From Odiellus spinosus (taxonomy: Eukaryota; Arthropoda; Arachnida; Opiliones; Phalangiidae), in assembly GCA_963920705.1 (NCBI GenBank), contig OY987227.1:186001-250000 (forward strand): 64,000 bases of DNA, given 5' to 3'. A model generated the notes under the pieces. That model did no database searches, was not told the origin of the DNA, and saw nothing but the letters and a program-made list of their open reading frames with translations. Made by a program: the position numbers and the translations under genes. Below are positions 23,801 through 38,316 of this stretch, piece by piece (within the stretch, counting starts at the first letter, position 1; the number at the start of each line of letters is the position of its first letter).

Positions 23801-26800
23801 AATTTTTTTGGCGAGGCGCGCTAGGTTCTTAAGTCACCCTTTAAATCAATTTTTTTTCGCTCTTTTTGATGGTGCTTGCAATTTGCACCAGGCTGATTTT
23901 GTAGCTTAGACGTTTCTCTTTAACAATTTACCCACTATTATATCCTAGCCTTTAACGATAAGTTGCCAGCTCAGTTTTAGTTCCAAATCAATAAAATTTT
24001 TTTTGGCAAGACGCGCTAGGCTCTTTAGTCACCATTTAAATCAATTTTTTTCGCTCTTTTTGGTGGTGTTTAGAATTTGCACAAGGCTGATTTTGAAGCT
24101 TAGACGTTTCTCTCTAAGAATTTAGACACGATTATATCCTAGCCTTTAACGATAAGTCGCCAGCTCAGTTTTAGTTCCAAAAGAATAAATAAATTTTTTT
24201 GACAAGGCGCGCTAGGTTCTTAAGTCACCCTTTAAATCAATTTTTTTTCGCTCTTTTTGATGGTGCTTGCAATTTGCACCAGGCTGATTTTGTAGCTTAG
24301 ACGTTTCTCTTTAACAATTTACCCACTATTATATCCTAGCCTTTAACGATAAGTTGCCAGCTCAGTTTTAGTTCCAAATCAATAAAATTTTTTTTGGCAA
24401 GACGCGCTAGGCTCTTTAGTCACCATTTAAATCAATTTTTTTCGCTCTTTTTGGTGGTGTTTAGAATTTGCACAAGGCTGATTTTGAAGCTTAGACGTTT
24501 CTCTCTAAGAATTTAGACACGATTATATCCTAGCCTTTAACGATAAGTCGCCAGCTCAGTTTTAGTTCCAAAAGAATAAATAAATTTTTTTGACAAGGCG
24601 CGCTAGGCTCTTAAGTCACCCTTTAAATCAATTTTTTTTTCGCTCTTTTTGATGGTGCTTGCAATTTGCACCAGGCTGATTTTGTAGCTTAGACGTTTCT
24701 CTTTAACAATTTACCCACGATTATATCCTAGCCTTTAACGATAAGTTGCCAGCTCAGTTTTAGTTCCAAATCAATAAAAATTTTTTTGGCAAGGCGCGCT
24801 AGGCTCTTTAGTCACCATTTAAATCAATTTTTTTCGCTCTTTTTGGTGGTGTTTAGAATTTGCACAAGGCTGATTTTGAAGCTTAGACGTTTCTCTCTAA
24901 GAATTTAGACACGATTATATCCTAGCCTTTAACGATAAGTCGCCAGCTCAGTTTTAGTTCCAAATGAATAAATAAATTTTTTGACAAGGCGCGCTAGGCT
25001 CTTAAGTCACCCTTTAAATCAATTTTTTTCCCTCTTTTTGATGGTGCTTGCAATTTGCACCAAGCTGATTTTGTAGCTTAGACGTTTCTCTTTAAGAATT
25101 TAGCCACGATTATATTCTAGCCTTTAACGATAAGTCGCCAGCTCAGTTTTAGTTCCAAATGAATAAATTAATTTTTCGGCAAGGCGGGCTAGGCTCTTTA
25201 GTCACCCTTTAAATCAATTTTTTTCGCTCTTTTTGATGGTGTTTGGAATTTGCACCAGGCTGATTTTATAGGTTAGACGTTTCTCTTTAAGAATTTAGAA
25301 ACTATTATTTCCTAACCTTTAACGATAAATCGCCAGCTCAGTTTTAGTTAAAAATGAAAAAATATTTTTTTCGGCAAGGCGGGCTAGGCTCTTTAGTTAC
25401 CCTTTAAATCAATTTTTTCGGTCTTTTTGATGGTGCTTAGAACTAGCACAAGGCTGATTTTGTAGCTTAGACGTTTCTCTTTAAGTATTTAGCGACGATT
25501 ATTTCCTAGCCTTTACTATAAGTCGCCAGCTCAGTTTTAGTTCCAAATGAATAAATTCATTTTTTGGCGAGGCGCGCTAAGCTCTTTAGTCACCCTTTAA
25601 ATCAATTATTTTCGCTCTTTTTGATGATGTTTGGAATTTGCACCAATCTGATTTTGTAGCTTAGACGTTTCTCTCTAAGAATTTAGAAACGATTATTTAA
25701 TAACCTTTAGCGATAAGTCGCCAGCTCAGTTTTAGTTCCAAATGAATAAATAATTTTTTTGGCGAGGCGCGCTAGGCTCTTAAGCCACCCTTTAAATCAA
25801 TTTTTTTCGCTCTTTTTGATGGTGCTTGCAATTTGCACCAGGCTGATTTTGTAGCTTAGACGTTTCTCTTTAACAATTTACCCACGATTATATCCTAGCC
25901 TTTAATGATAAGTTGCCAGCTCAGTTTTAGTTAAAAATTAAAAAATATTTTTTTCGGCAAGGCGGGCTAGGCTCTTTAGTTACCCTTTAAATCAATTTTT
26001 TTCGGTCTTTTTGATGGTGTTTGGAATTTGCACCAGGCTGATTTTGTAGCTTAGACGTTTCTCTCTAAGAATTTAGAAACTATTATTTCCTAACCTTTAA
26101 CGATAAATCGCCAGCTCAGTTTTAGTTCCAAATGAAAAAATATTTTTTCGGCAAGGCGGGCTAGGCTCTTTAGTTACCCTTTAAATCAATTTTTTTTTTC
26201 GGTCTTTTTGATGGTGCTTAGAACAGACACAAGGCTGATTTTGTAGCTTAGACGTTTCTCTTTAAGTATTTAGCGACGATTATTTCCTAGCCTTAACTAT
26301 AAGTCGCCAGCTCAGTTTTAGTTTCAAATGAATAAATTAATTTTTTTGCGAGGCGCGCTAGGATCTTAAGTCACCCTTTAAATCAATTTTTTTCGCTTTT
26401 TTTGATGGTGTTTGGAATTTGCACCAGGCTGATTTTGTAGCTTAGACGTTTCTCTCTAAGAATTTTGAAACTATTATTTCCTAACCTTTAACGATAAATC
26501 GCCAGCTCAGTTTTAGTTCCAAATGAGAAAGTATATTTTTCGGCGAGGCGAGGCGCGCTAGGCTCTTTAGTCACCCTTTAAATCAATTTTTTTCGTTTTT
26601 TTTTATGGTGTTTGGAATTTGCACCCGGCTGATTTTGTAGCTTAGACGTATCTCTCTAAGAATTTAGAAACTATTATTTCCTAACCTTTAACGATAAATC
26701 GCCAGCTCAGTTTTAGTTCCAAATGAAAAAATATTTTTTCGGCAAGGCGGGCTAGGCTCTTTAGTCAACCTTTAAATCAATTTTTTTCGGTCTTTTTGAT

Positions 26801-29145
26801 GGTGCTTGCAATTTGCACCAGGCTGATTTTGTAGCTTAGACGTTTCTCTTTAAGAATTTAGAAACTATTATATCCTAGCCTTTAACGATAAGTCGCCAGC
26901 TCAGTTTTAGTTCCAAATGAATAAATAAATTTTTTGACAAGGCGCGCTAGGCTCTTAAGTCACCCTTTAAATCAATTTTTTTCGCTCATTTTGATGGTGC
27001 TTGCAATTTGCACCAGGCTGATTTTGTAGCTTAGACGTTTCTCTTTAAGAATTTAGCCACGATTATATCCTAGCCTTTAAGAATTTAGCCACGATTATAT
27101 CCTAGCCTTTAACGATAAGTCGCCAGCTCAGTTTTAGTTCCAAATGAATAAATTAATTTTTCGGCACGGCGGGCTAGGCTCTTTAGTCACCCTTTAAATC
27201 AATTTTTTTCGCTCTTTTTGATCGTGTTTGGATTTTGCACCAGGCTGATTTTGTAGGTTAGACGTTTCTCTTTAAGAATTTAGAAACTATTATTTCCTAA
27301 CCTTTAACGATAAATCGCCAGCTCAGTTTTAGTTAAAAATGAAAAAATAATTTTTTCGGCAAGGCGGGCTAGGCTCTTTAGTTGCCCTTTAAATCAATTT
27401 TTTTCGGTCTTTTTGATGGTGCTTGCAATTTGCACCACGCTGATTTTGTAGCTTAGACGTTTCTCTTTAAGAATTTAGCCACGATTATATACTAGCCTTT
27501 AACGAAAAGTCGCCAGCTCAGTTTTAGTTCCAAATGAATAAATTATTTTTTGGGGAGGCGCGCTAGGCTCTTTAGTCACCCTTTAAATCAATTTTTTTCG
27601 CTCTTTTTGATCGTGCTTGGAATTTGCACCAGGCTGATTTTGTAGCTTAGACGTTTCTCTTTAAGAATTTAGCCACGATTATATCCTAGCCTTTAACGAT
27701 AAGTCGCCAGCTCAATTTTAGTTCCAAATGAATAAATTAATTTTTCGGCAAGGAGGGCTAGGCTCTTTAGTCACCCTTAAAATCAATTTTTTTCGCTCTT
27801 TTTGATGGTGTTTGGAAATTGCACCAGGCTGATTTTGTAGTTAGACGTTTCTCTTTAAGAATTTAGAAACTATTATTTCCTCACCTTTAACGATAAGTCG
27901 CCAGCTCATTTTTAGTTCCAAATGAAAAAATATTTTTTTCGGAAAGGCGGGCTAGGCTCTTTAGTTACCCTTTAAATCCTTTTTTTTTCGGTCTTTTTGA
28001 TGGTGCTTTGAATTTGCAACAGGCTGATTTTGTAGGTTAGACGTTTCTCTTTAAGAATTTAGAAACTATTATTTCCTAACCTTTAACGATAAATCGCCAG
28101 CTCAGTTTTAGTTAAAAATGAAAAAATATTTTTTTCGGCAAGGCGGGCTAGTTACCCTTTAAATCAATATTTTTCGGTCTTTTTGATGGTGCTTTCAATT
28201 TTCTCCGGGCTGATTTTGTAGCTTAGACGTTTCTCTTTAAGTATTTAGCGACGATAATATCCTAGCCTTAACTATAAGTCGCCAGCTCAGTTTTAGTTCC
28301 AAATGAATAAATTCAATTTTTATCGAGGCGCGCTAGGCTCTTTAGTCACCCTTTAAATAAATTTTTTCGGTCATTTTGATGGTGCTTAGAACTAGCACAA
28401 GGCAGATTTTGTAGCTTAAACGTTTTTCTTTAAGAATTTAATCACAACGTTATCCTAGCCTTTAAGGATAAGTCGCCAGCTCAGTTTTAGTTCCAAATGA
28501 ATAAATTCATTTTTTGGAGAGGCGCGCTAGGCTCATTAGTCACCCTTTAAATCAATTTTTTTCGGTCTTTTTGATGGTGCTTTGAATTTGCAAAAGGCTG
28601 ATTTTGTAGCTTAGACGTTTCTCTTTAAGAATATAGCCACGATTATATCCTAGCCTTTAACAATAAGTCGCCAGCTCAGTTTTAGTTCCTAACGAATAAA
28701 TTAATTTTTTGGCGAGGCTTGCTATTCTCTAAAGTCACACTTTAAATCAATTTTTTTCGCTCTTTTTGGTGGTGCTTGCAATTTGCACCAGGCTGATTTT
28801 GTTGCTTAGACGTTTCTCTTTAAGAATTTTGCCACGATTATATCCTAGCCTTTAACTACGAATCGCCAGCTCAGTTTTAGTTCCAAATGAATAAATTCAT
28901 TTTTTGGCGAGGCGCGCTAGGCTCTTTAGTCACCCTTTAAATCAATTTCTTTCGGTCTTTTTGATGGTGCTTAGAATTAGCACAAGGCTGATTTTGTAGC
29001 TTAGACGTTTCTCTTTATGAATTTAGCCACGATTATATCCTAGCCTTTAACGATAAGTCGCCAGCTCAGTTTTAGTTCCAAATGAATAAATTAATTTTTC
29101 GGCAAGGCGGGCTAGGCTCTTTAGTCACCCTTTAAATCAATTTTT
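20865..29145 (+). repeat. Segmental duplication inside satellite, block A
   Basis: Block A aligns with block B at 29,260-38,316. The offset is 8,394-8,395 bp at the left (AATGAATAAATTATTTTTTT at 20,881 and 29,275; also 21,471 and 29,866). It is 9,566 bp around 23,441/33,007 and 9,170 bp around 28,631/37,801. Private variants of single monomers are shared in order, for example the noncanonical 'taacttagatggttgtc' monomer near 21,170 and 29,570, and a 30-bp local duplication at 27,048-27,110 and 36,225-36,290. Confidence 0.9.
23368..23398 (-). other. 31-bp micro-inversion inside one satellite monomer
   Basis: Here the monomer reads TAACTAAAACTGAGCTGG... through to ATCGTTA. This is the exact reverse complement of the segment TAACGATAAATCGCCAGCTC...TTAGTTA found at the same place in its neighbours (for example 22,200). 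The ends are TTAAC/GTTAA inverted repeats, so the breakpoints are ambiguous by a few bases. Confidence 0.93.
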
Positions 29146-29259
29146 TTCGGTCTTCTTATGGTGCTTAGAACTAGCACAAGGCTGATTTTGTAGCTTAGAC
29201 GTTTCCCTTTAAGAATCTAGCCTCGATTATATACTAGCCTTTAACGATAAGTCGCCAGC

Positions 29260-32200
29260 TCAGTTTTAGTTCAAAATGAATAAATTATTTTTTTGGCAAG
29301 GCGCGCTAGGCTCTTTAGTCACCCTTTAAATCAATTTTTTTTCGCTCTTTTTGATCGTGCTTGGAATTTGCACCCGGCTGATTTTGTAGCTTAGACGTTT
29401 CTTTTTAAGAATTTAGCCACGATTATATCCTAGCCTTTAACGATAAGTCGCCAGCTCAGTTTTAGTTCCAAATGAATGAATTAATTTTTTGGCGAGGCGC
29501 GCTAGAATCTTTAGTCACCATTTAAATCAATTTTTTCGGTCTTTTTGATGGTGCAAGGCTGATTTTGTAACTTAGATGGTTGTCTTTAAGAATTTAACCA
29601 AGATTCAACCCTCGCCTTTAACGATAAGTCGTTAGCTCAGTTTTAGTTCCAAATGAATAAATTAATTCTTGGCGAGGCGCGCTAGGCTCTTTAGTCACCC
29701 CTATAATCATTTTTTTTCGCTCTTTTCGATTGTGCTTTAAATTTTCACCAGGCTGATTTTGTAGCTTAGACGTTTCTCTTTAATAATTTAGGCACGATTA
29801 TATCCTAGCCTTTAACGATAAGTCGCCAGCTCAGTTTTAGTTCCAAATGAATAAATAATATTTTTGGCGAGGCGCGCTAGGCTCTTAAGTCACCTTTTAA
29901 ATCAATTTTTTTCGCTCTTTTTGATGGTGCTTGCAATTTGCACCAGGCTGATTTTGTAGCTTAGACGTTTCTCTTTAACAATTTACCCACGATTATATCC
30001 TAGCCTTTAACGATAAGTTGCCAGCTCAGTTTTAGTTCCAAATCAATAATTTTTTTTTTTGGCAAGGCGCGCTAGGCTCTTTAGTCACCCTTTAAATCAA
30101 TTTTTTTCGCTCTTTTTGGTGGTGTTTGGAATTTGCACCAGGCTGATTTTGAAGCTTAGACGTTTCTCTCTAAGAATTTAGACACGATTATATCCTAGCC
30201 TTTAACGATAAGTCGCCAGCTCAGTTTTAGTTCCAAATGAATAAATAAATTTTTTTGACAAGGCGCGCTAGGCTCTTAAGTCACCCTTTAAATCAATTTT
30301 TTTCGCTCTTTTTGATGGTGCTTGCAATTTGCACCAGGCTGATTTTCTAGCTTAGACGTTTCTCTTTAAGAATTTAGCCACGATTATATCCTAGCCTGTA
30401 ACGATAAGTCGCCAGCTCAGTTTTAGTTCCAAATGAATAAATTAATTTTTTGGCAAGGCGGTCTAGGCTCTTTAGTCACCCTTTAAATCAATTTTTTTTC
30501 GCTCTTTTTGATGGTGTTTGGAATTTGCACACGGCTGATTTTGTAGGTTAGACGTTTCTCTTTAAGAATTTAGAAACTATTATTTCCTAACCTTTAACGA
30601 TAAATCGCCAGCTCAGTTTTAGTTAAAAATGAAAAAATATTTTTTTCGGCAAGGCGGGCTAGGCTCTTTAGTTACCCTTTAAATCAATTTTTTTTCGGTC
30701 TTTTTGATGGTGCTTAGAACTTGCACAAGGCTGATTTTGTAGCTTAGACGTTTCTCTTTAAGTATTTAGCGACGATTATTTCCTAGCCTTAACTATAAGT
30801 CGCCAGCTCAGTTTTAGTTCCAAATGAAAAAATTCATTTTTTGGCGAGGCGCGCTAAGCTCTTTAGTCACCCTTTAAATCAATTTTTTTCGCTCTTTTTG
30901 ATGATGTTTGGAATTTGCACCAATCTGATTTTGTAGCTTAAACGTTTCTCTCTAAGAATTTAGAAACGATTATTTAATAACCTTTAACGATAAGTCGCCA
31001 GCTCAGTTTTAGTTCCAAATGAATAAATAATTTTTTTGGCGAGGCGGGCTAGGCTCTTTAGTAACCCTTTAAATCAATATCTTTCGCTCTTTTTGATGGT
31101 GTTTGGAATTTGCACCAGGCTGATTTCGAAGCTTAGACGTTCCTCTCTAAGAATTTAGACACGATTATTTCCTAACCTTAACGATAAGTCGCCAGCTCAA
31201 TTTTAGTTCCAAATGAAAAAATATATTTTTCGGCAAGGCGGGCTAGGCTCTTTAGTTACCCTTTTAATCAATTTTTTTCGGTCTTTTTGATGGTGCTTAG
31301 AACTAGCACAAGGCTGATTTTGTAGCTTAGACGTTTCTCTTTAAGAATTTAGCCACGATTATATCCTAGCCTTTAACGATATGTCGCCAGCTCAGTTTTA
31401 GTTCCAAATGAATAAATAATTTTTTTGGCGAGGCGCGCTACGCTCTTAAGTCACCCTTTAAATCAATTTTTTTTCGCTCTTTTTGATGGTGCTTGCAATT
31501 TGCACCAGGCTGATTTTGTAACTTGGACGTTTCTCTTTAACAATTTACCCACGATTATATCCTAGCCTTTAACGATAAGTCGCCAGCTCAGTTTTAGTTC
31601 CAAATGAATAAATAATATTTTTGGCGAGGCGCGCTAGGCTCTTAAGTCACCTTTTAAATCAATTTTTTTCGCTCTTTTTGATGGTGCTTGCAATTTGCAC
31701 CAGGCTGATTTTGTAGCTTAGACGTTTCTCTTTAACAATTTACCCACGATTATATCCTAGCCTTTAACGATAAGTTGCCAGCTCAGTTTTAGTTCCAAAA
31801 CAATAATTTTTTTTTTGGCAAGGCGCGCTAGGCTCTTTAGTCACCCTTTAAATCAATTTTTTTCGCTCTTTTTGGTGGTGTTTGGAATTTGCACCAGGCT
31901 GATTTTGAAGCTTAGACGTTTCTCTCTAAGAATTTAGACACGATTATATCCTAGCCTTTAACGATAAGTCGCCAGCTCAGTTTTAGTTCCAAATGAATAA
32001 ATAAATTTTTTTGACAAGGCGCGCTAGGCTCTTAAGTCACCCTTTAAATCAATTTTTTTCGCTCTTTTTGATGGTGCTTGCAATTTGCACCAGGCTGATT
32101 TTCTAGCTTAGACGTTTCTCTTTAAGAATTTAGCCACGATTATATCCTAGCCTGTAACGATAAGTCGCCAGCTCAGTTTTAGTTCCAAATGAATAAATTA

Positions 32201-35200
32201 ATTTTTTGGCAAGGCGGGCTAGGCTCTTTAGTCACCCTTTAAATCAATTTTTTTTCGCTCTTTTTGATGGTGTTTGGAATTTGCACACGGCTGATTTTGT
32301 AGGTTAGACGTTTCTCTTTAAGAATTTAGAAACTATTATTTCCTAACCTTTAACGATAAATCGCCAGCTCAGTTTTAGTTAAAAATGAAAAAATATTTTT
32401 TTCGGCAAGGCGGGCTAGGCTCTTTAGTTACCCTTTAAATCAATTTTTTTCGGTCTTTTTGATGGTGCTTAGAACTTGCACAAGGCTGATTTTGTAGCTT
32501 AGACGTTTCTCTTTAAGTATTTAGCGACGATTATTTCCTAGCCTTAACTATAAGTCGCCAGCTCAATTTTAGTTCCAAATGAATAAATTCATTTTTTGGC
32601 GAGGCGCGCTAAGCTCTTTAGTCACCCTTTAAATCAATTTTTTTCGCTCTTTTTGATGATGTTTGGAATTTGCACCAATCTGATTTTGTAGCTTAAACGT
32701 TTCTCTCTAAGAATTTAGAAACGATTATTTAATAACCTTTAACGATAAGTCGCCAGCTCAGTTTTAGTTCCAAATGAATAAATAATTTTTTTGGCGAGGC
32801 GGGCTAGGCTCTTTAGTAACCCTTTAAATCAATATCTTTCGCTCTTTTTGATGGTGTTTGGAATTTGCACCAGGCTGATTTCGAAGCTTAGACGTTCCTC
32901 TCTAAGAATTTAGACACGATTATTTCCTAACCTTAACGATAAGTCGCCAGCTCAATTTTAGTTCCAAATGAAAAAATATATTTTTCGGCAAGGCGGGCTA
33001 GGCTCTTTAGTTACCCTTTAAATAAATTTTTTTCAGTATTTTTGATGGTGCTTAGAACTTGCACAAGGCTGATTTTGTAGCTTAGACGTTTCTCTTTAAG
33101 TATTTAGCGACGATTATTTCCTAGCCTTAACTATAAGTCGCCAGCTCAGTTTTAGTTCCAAATGAATAAATTCATTTTTTGGCGAGGCGCGCTAAGGTCT
33201 TTAGTCACCCTTTAAATCAATTTTTTTCGCTCTTTTTGATGATGTTTGGAATTTGCACCAATCTGATTTTGTAGCTTAGACGTTTCTCTCTAAGAATTTA
33301 GAAACGATTATTTAATAACCTTTAACGATAAGTCGCCAGCTCAGTTTTAGTTCCAAATGAATAAATAATTTTTTTGGCGAGGCGCGCTAGGTTCTTAAGT
33401 CACCCTTTAAATCAATTTTTTTTCGCTCTTTTTGATGGTGCTTGCAATTTGCACCAGGCTGATTTTGTAGCTTAGACGTTTCTCTTTAACAATTTACCCA
33501 CTATTATATCCTAGCCTTTAACGATAAGTTGCCAGCTCAGTTTTAGTTCCAAATCAATAAAATTTTTTTTGGCAAGACGCGCTAGGCTCTTTAGTCACCA
33601 TTTAAATCAATTTTTTTCGCTCTTTTTGGTGGTGTTTAGAATTTGCACAAGGCTGATTTTGAAGCTTAGAAGTTTCTCTCTAAGAATTTAGACACGATTA
33701 TATCCTAGCCTTTAACGATAAGTCGCCAGCTCAGTTTTAGTTCCAAATGAATAAATAAATTTTTTTGACAAGGCGCGCTAGGCTCTTAAGTCACCCTTTA
33801 AATCAATTTTTTTTCGCTCTTTTTGATGGTGCTTGCAATTTGCACCAGGCTGATTTTGTAGCTTAGACGTTTCTCTTTAACAATTTACCCACGATTATAT
33901 CCTAGCCTTTAACGATAAGTTGCCAGCTCAGTTTTAGTTCCAAATCAATAAAAAATTTTTTGGCAAGGCGCGCTAGGCTCTTTAGTCACCATTTAAATCA
34001 ATTTTTTTCGCTCTTTTTGGTGGTGTTTAGAATTTGCACAAGGCTGATTTTGAAGCTTAGACGTTTCTCTCTAAGAATTTAGACACGATTATATCCTAGC
34101 CTTTAACGATAAGTCGCCAGCTCAGTTTTAGTTCCAAATGAATAAATAAATTTTTTGACAAGGCGCGCTAGGCTCTTAAGTCACCCTTTAAATCAATTTT
34201 TTTCCCTCTTTTTGATGGTGCTTGCAATTTGCACCAAGCTGATTTTGTAGCTTAGACGTTTCTCTTTAAGAATTTAGCCACGATTATATTCTAGCCTTTA
34301 ACGATAAGTCGCCAGCTCAGTTTTAGTTCCAAATGAATAAATTAATTTTTCGGCAAGGCGGGCTAGGCTCTTTAGTCACCCTTTAAATCAATTTTTTTCG
34401 CTCTTTTTGATGGTGTTTGGAATTTGCACCAGGCTGATTTTATAGGTTAGACGTTTCTCTTTAAGAATTTAGAAACTATTATTTCCTAACCTTTAACGAT
34501 AAATCGCCAGCTCAGTTTTAGTTAAAAATGAAAAAATATTTTTTTCGGCAAGGCGGGCTAGGCTCTTTAGTTACCCTTTAAATCAATTTTTTCGGTCTTT
34601 TTGATGGTGCTTAGAACTAGCACAAGGCTGATTTTGTAGCTTAGACGTTTCTCTTTAAGTATTTAGCGACGATTATTTCCTAGCCTTTACTATAAGTCGC
34701 CAGCTCAGTTTTAGTTCCAAATGAATAAATTCATTTTTTGGCGAGGCGCGCTAAGCTCTTTAGTCACCCTTTAAATCAATTATTTTCGCTCTTTTTGATG
34801 ATGTTTGGAATTTGCACCAATCTGATTTTGTAGCTTAGACGTTTCTCTCTAAGAATTTAGAAACGATTATTTAATAACCTTTAGCGATAAGTCGCCAGCT
34901 CAGTTTTAGTTCCAAATGAATAAATAATTTTTTTGGTGAGGCGCGCTAGGCTCTTAAGCCACCCTTTAAATCAATTTTTTTCGCTCTTTTTGATGGTGCT
35001 TGCAATTTGCACCAGGCTGATTTTGTAGCTTAGACGTTTCTCTTTAACAATTTACCCACGATTATATCCTAGCCTTTAATGATAAGTTGCCAGCTCAGTT
35101 TTAGTTAAAAATTAAAAAATATTTTTTTCGGCAAGGCGGGCTAGGCTCTTTAGTTACCCTTTAAATCAATTTTTTTCGGTCTTTTTGATGGTGTTTGGAA

Positions 35201-38200
35201 TTTGCACCAGGCTGATTTTGTAGCTTAGACGTTTCTCTCTAAGAATTTAGAAACTATTATTTCCTAACCTTTAACGATAAATCGCCAGCTCAGTTTTAGT
35301 TCCAAATGAAAAAATATTTTTTCGGCAAGGCGGGCTAGGCTCTTTAGTTACCCTTTAAATCAATTTTTTTTTTCGGTCTTTTTGATGGTGCTTAGAACAG
35401 ACACAAGGCTGATTTTGTAGCTTAGACGTTTCTCTTTAAGTATTTAGCGACGATTATTTCCTAGCCTTAACTATAAGTCGCCAGCTCAGTTTTAGTTTCA
35501 AATGAATAAATTAATTTTTTTGCGAGGCGCGCTAGGATCTTAAGTCACCCTTTAAATCAATTTTTTTCGCTTTTTTTGATGGTGTTTGGAATTTGCACCA
35601 GGCTGATTTTGTAGCTTAGACGTTTCTCTCTAAGAATTTTGAAACTTATTTCCTAACCTTTAACGATAAATCGCCAGCTCAGTTTTAGTTCCAAATGAGA
35701 AAGTATATTTTTCGGCGAGGCGAGGCGCGCTAGGCTCTTTAGTCACCCTTTAAATCAATTTTTTTCGTTTTTTTTTATGGTGTTTGGAATTTGCACCCGG
35801 CTGATTTTGTAGCTTAGACGTATCTCTCTAAGAATTTAGAAACTATTATTTCCTAACCTTTAACGATAAATCGCCAGCTCAGTTTTAGTTCCAAATGAAA
35901 AAATATTTTTTCGGCAAGGCGGGCTAGGCTCTTTAGTCAACCTTTAAATCAATTTTTTTCGGTCTTTTTGATGGTGCTTGCAATTTGCACCAGGCTGATT
36001 TTGTAGCTTAGACGTTTCTCTTTAAGAATTTAGAAACTATTATATCCTAGCCTTTAACGATAAGTCGCCAGCTCAGTTTTAGTTCCAAATGAATAAATAA
36101 ATTTTTTGACAAGGCGCGCTAGGCTCTTAAGTCACCCTTTAAATCAATTTTTTTCGCTCATTTTGATGGTGCTTGCAATTTGCACCAGGCTGATTTTGTA
36201 GCTTAGACGTTTCTCTTTAAGAATTTAGCCACGATTATATCCTAGCCTTTAAGAATTTAGCCACGATTATATCCTAGCCTTTAACGATAAGTCGCCAGCT
36301 CAGTTTTAGTTCCAAATGAATAAATTAATTTTTCGGCACGGCGGGCTAGGCTCTTTAGTCACCCTTTAAATCAATTTTTTTCGCTCTTTTTGATCGTGTT
36401 TGGATTTTGCACCAGGCTGATTTTGTAGGTTAGACGTTTCTCTTTAAGAATTTAGAAACTATTATTTCCTAACCTTTAACGATAAATCGCCAGCTCAGTT
36501 TTAGTTAAAAATGAAAAAATAATTTTTTCGGCAAGGCGGGCTAGGCTCTTTAGTTACCCTTTAAATCAATTTTTTTCGGTCTTTTTGATGGTGCTTGCAA
36601 TTTGCACCAGGCTGATTTTGTAGCTTAGACGTTTCTCTTTAAGAATTTAGCCACGATTATATACTAGCCTTTAACGAAAAGTCGCCAGCTCAGTTTTAGT
36701 TCCAAATGAATAAATTATTTTTTGGGGAGGCGCGCTAGGCTCTTTAGTCACCCTTTAAATCAATTTTTTTCGCTCTTTTTGATCGTGCTTGGAATTTGCA
36801 CCAGGCTGATTTTGTAGCTTAGACGTTTCTCTTTAAGAATTTAGCCACGATTATATCCTAGCCTTTAACGATAAGTCGCCAGCTCAATTTTAGTTCCAAA
36901 TGAATAAATTAATTTTTCGGCAAGGAGGGCTAGGCTCTTTAGTCTCCCTTAAAATCAATTTTTTTCGCTCTTTTTGATGGTGTTTGGAAATTGCACCAGG
37001 CTGATTTTGTAGTTAGACGTTTCTCTTTAAGAATTTAGAAACTATTATTTCCTCACCTTTAACGATAAGTCGCCAGCTCATTTTTAGTTCCAAATGAAAA
37101 AATATTTTTTTCGGAAAGGCGGGCTAGGCTCTTTAGTTACCCTTTAAATCCTTTTTTTTCGGTCTTTTTGATGGTGCTTTGAATTTGCAACAGGCTGATT
37201 TTGTAGGTTAGACGTTTCTCTTTAAGAATTTAGAAACTATTATTTCCTAACCTTTAACGATAAATCGCCAGCTCAGTTTTAGTTAAAAATGAAAAAATTT
37301 TTTTTTCGGCAAGGCGGGCTAGTTACCCTTTAAATCAATATTTTTCGGTCTTTTTGATGGTGCTTTCAATTTTCTCCGGGCTGATTTTGTAGCTTAGACG
37401 TTTCTCTTTAAGTATTTAGCGACGATAATTTCCTAGCCTTAACTATAAGTCGCCAGCTCAGTTTTAGTTCCAAATGAATAAATTCAATTTTTATCGAGGC
37501 GCGCTAGGCTCTTTAGTCACCCTTTAAATAAATTTTTTCGGTCATTTTGATGGTGCTTAGAACTAGCACAAGGCAGATTTTGTAGCTTAAACGTTTTTCT
37601 TTAAGAATTTAATCACAACGTTATCCTAGCCTTTAAGGATAAGTCGCCAGCTCAGTTTTAGTTCCAAATGAATAAATTCATTTTTTGGAGAGGCGCGCTA
37701 GGCTCATTAGTCACCCTTTAAATCAATTTTTTTCGGTCTTTTTGATGGTGCTTTGAATTTGCAAAAGGCTGATTTTGTAGCTTAGACGTTTCTGTTTAAG
37801 AATATAGCCACGATTATATCCTAGCCTTTAACAATAAGTCGCCAGCTCAGTTTTAGTTCCTAACGAATAAATTAATTTTTTGGCGAGGCTTGCTATTCTC
37901 TAAAGTCACACTTTAAATCAATTTTTTTCGCTCTTTTTGGTGGTGCTTGCAATTTGCACCAGGCTGATTTTGTTGCTTAGACGTTTCTCTTTAAGAATTT
38001 TGCCACGATTATATCCTAGCCTTTAACTACGAATCGCCAGCTCAGTTTTAGTTCCAAATGAATAAATTCATTTTTTGGCGAGGCGCGCTAGGCTCTTTAG
38101 TCACCCTTTAAATCAATTTCTTTCGGTCTTTTTGATGGTGCTTAGAATTAGCACAAGGCTGATTTTGTAGCTTAGACGTTTCTCTTTATGAATTTAGCCA

Positions 38201-38316
38201 CGATTATATCCTAGCCTTTAACGATAAGTCGCCAGCTCAGTTTTAGTTCCAAATGAATAAATTAATTTTTCGGCAAGGCGGGCTAGGCTCTTTAGTCACC
38301 CTTTAAATCAATTTTT
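29260..38316 (+). repeat. Segmental duplication inside satellite, block B
   Basis: Second copy of block A. It is longer because it contains an extra tandem duplication of about 1,757 bp (GGCGAGGCGCGC landmark at 29,866 and 31,623, about nine monomers). It is shorter elsewhere because it lacks about 396 bp (two monomers) that block A carries near 24,160-24,560. The similarity ends at 38,316/29,145, where monomer classes differ. Confidence 0.9.
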
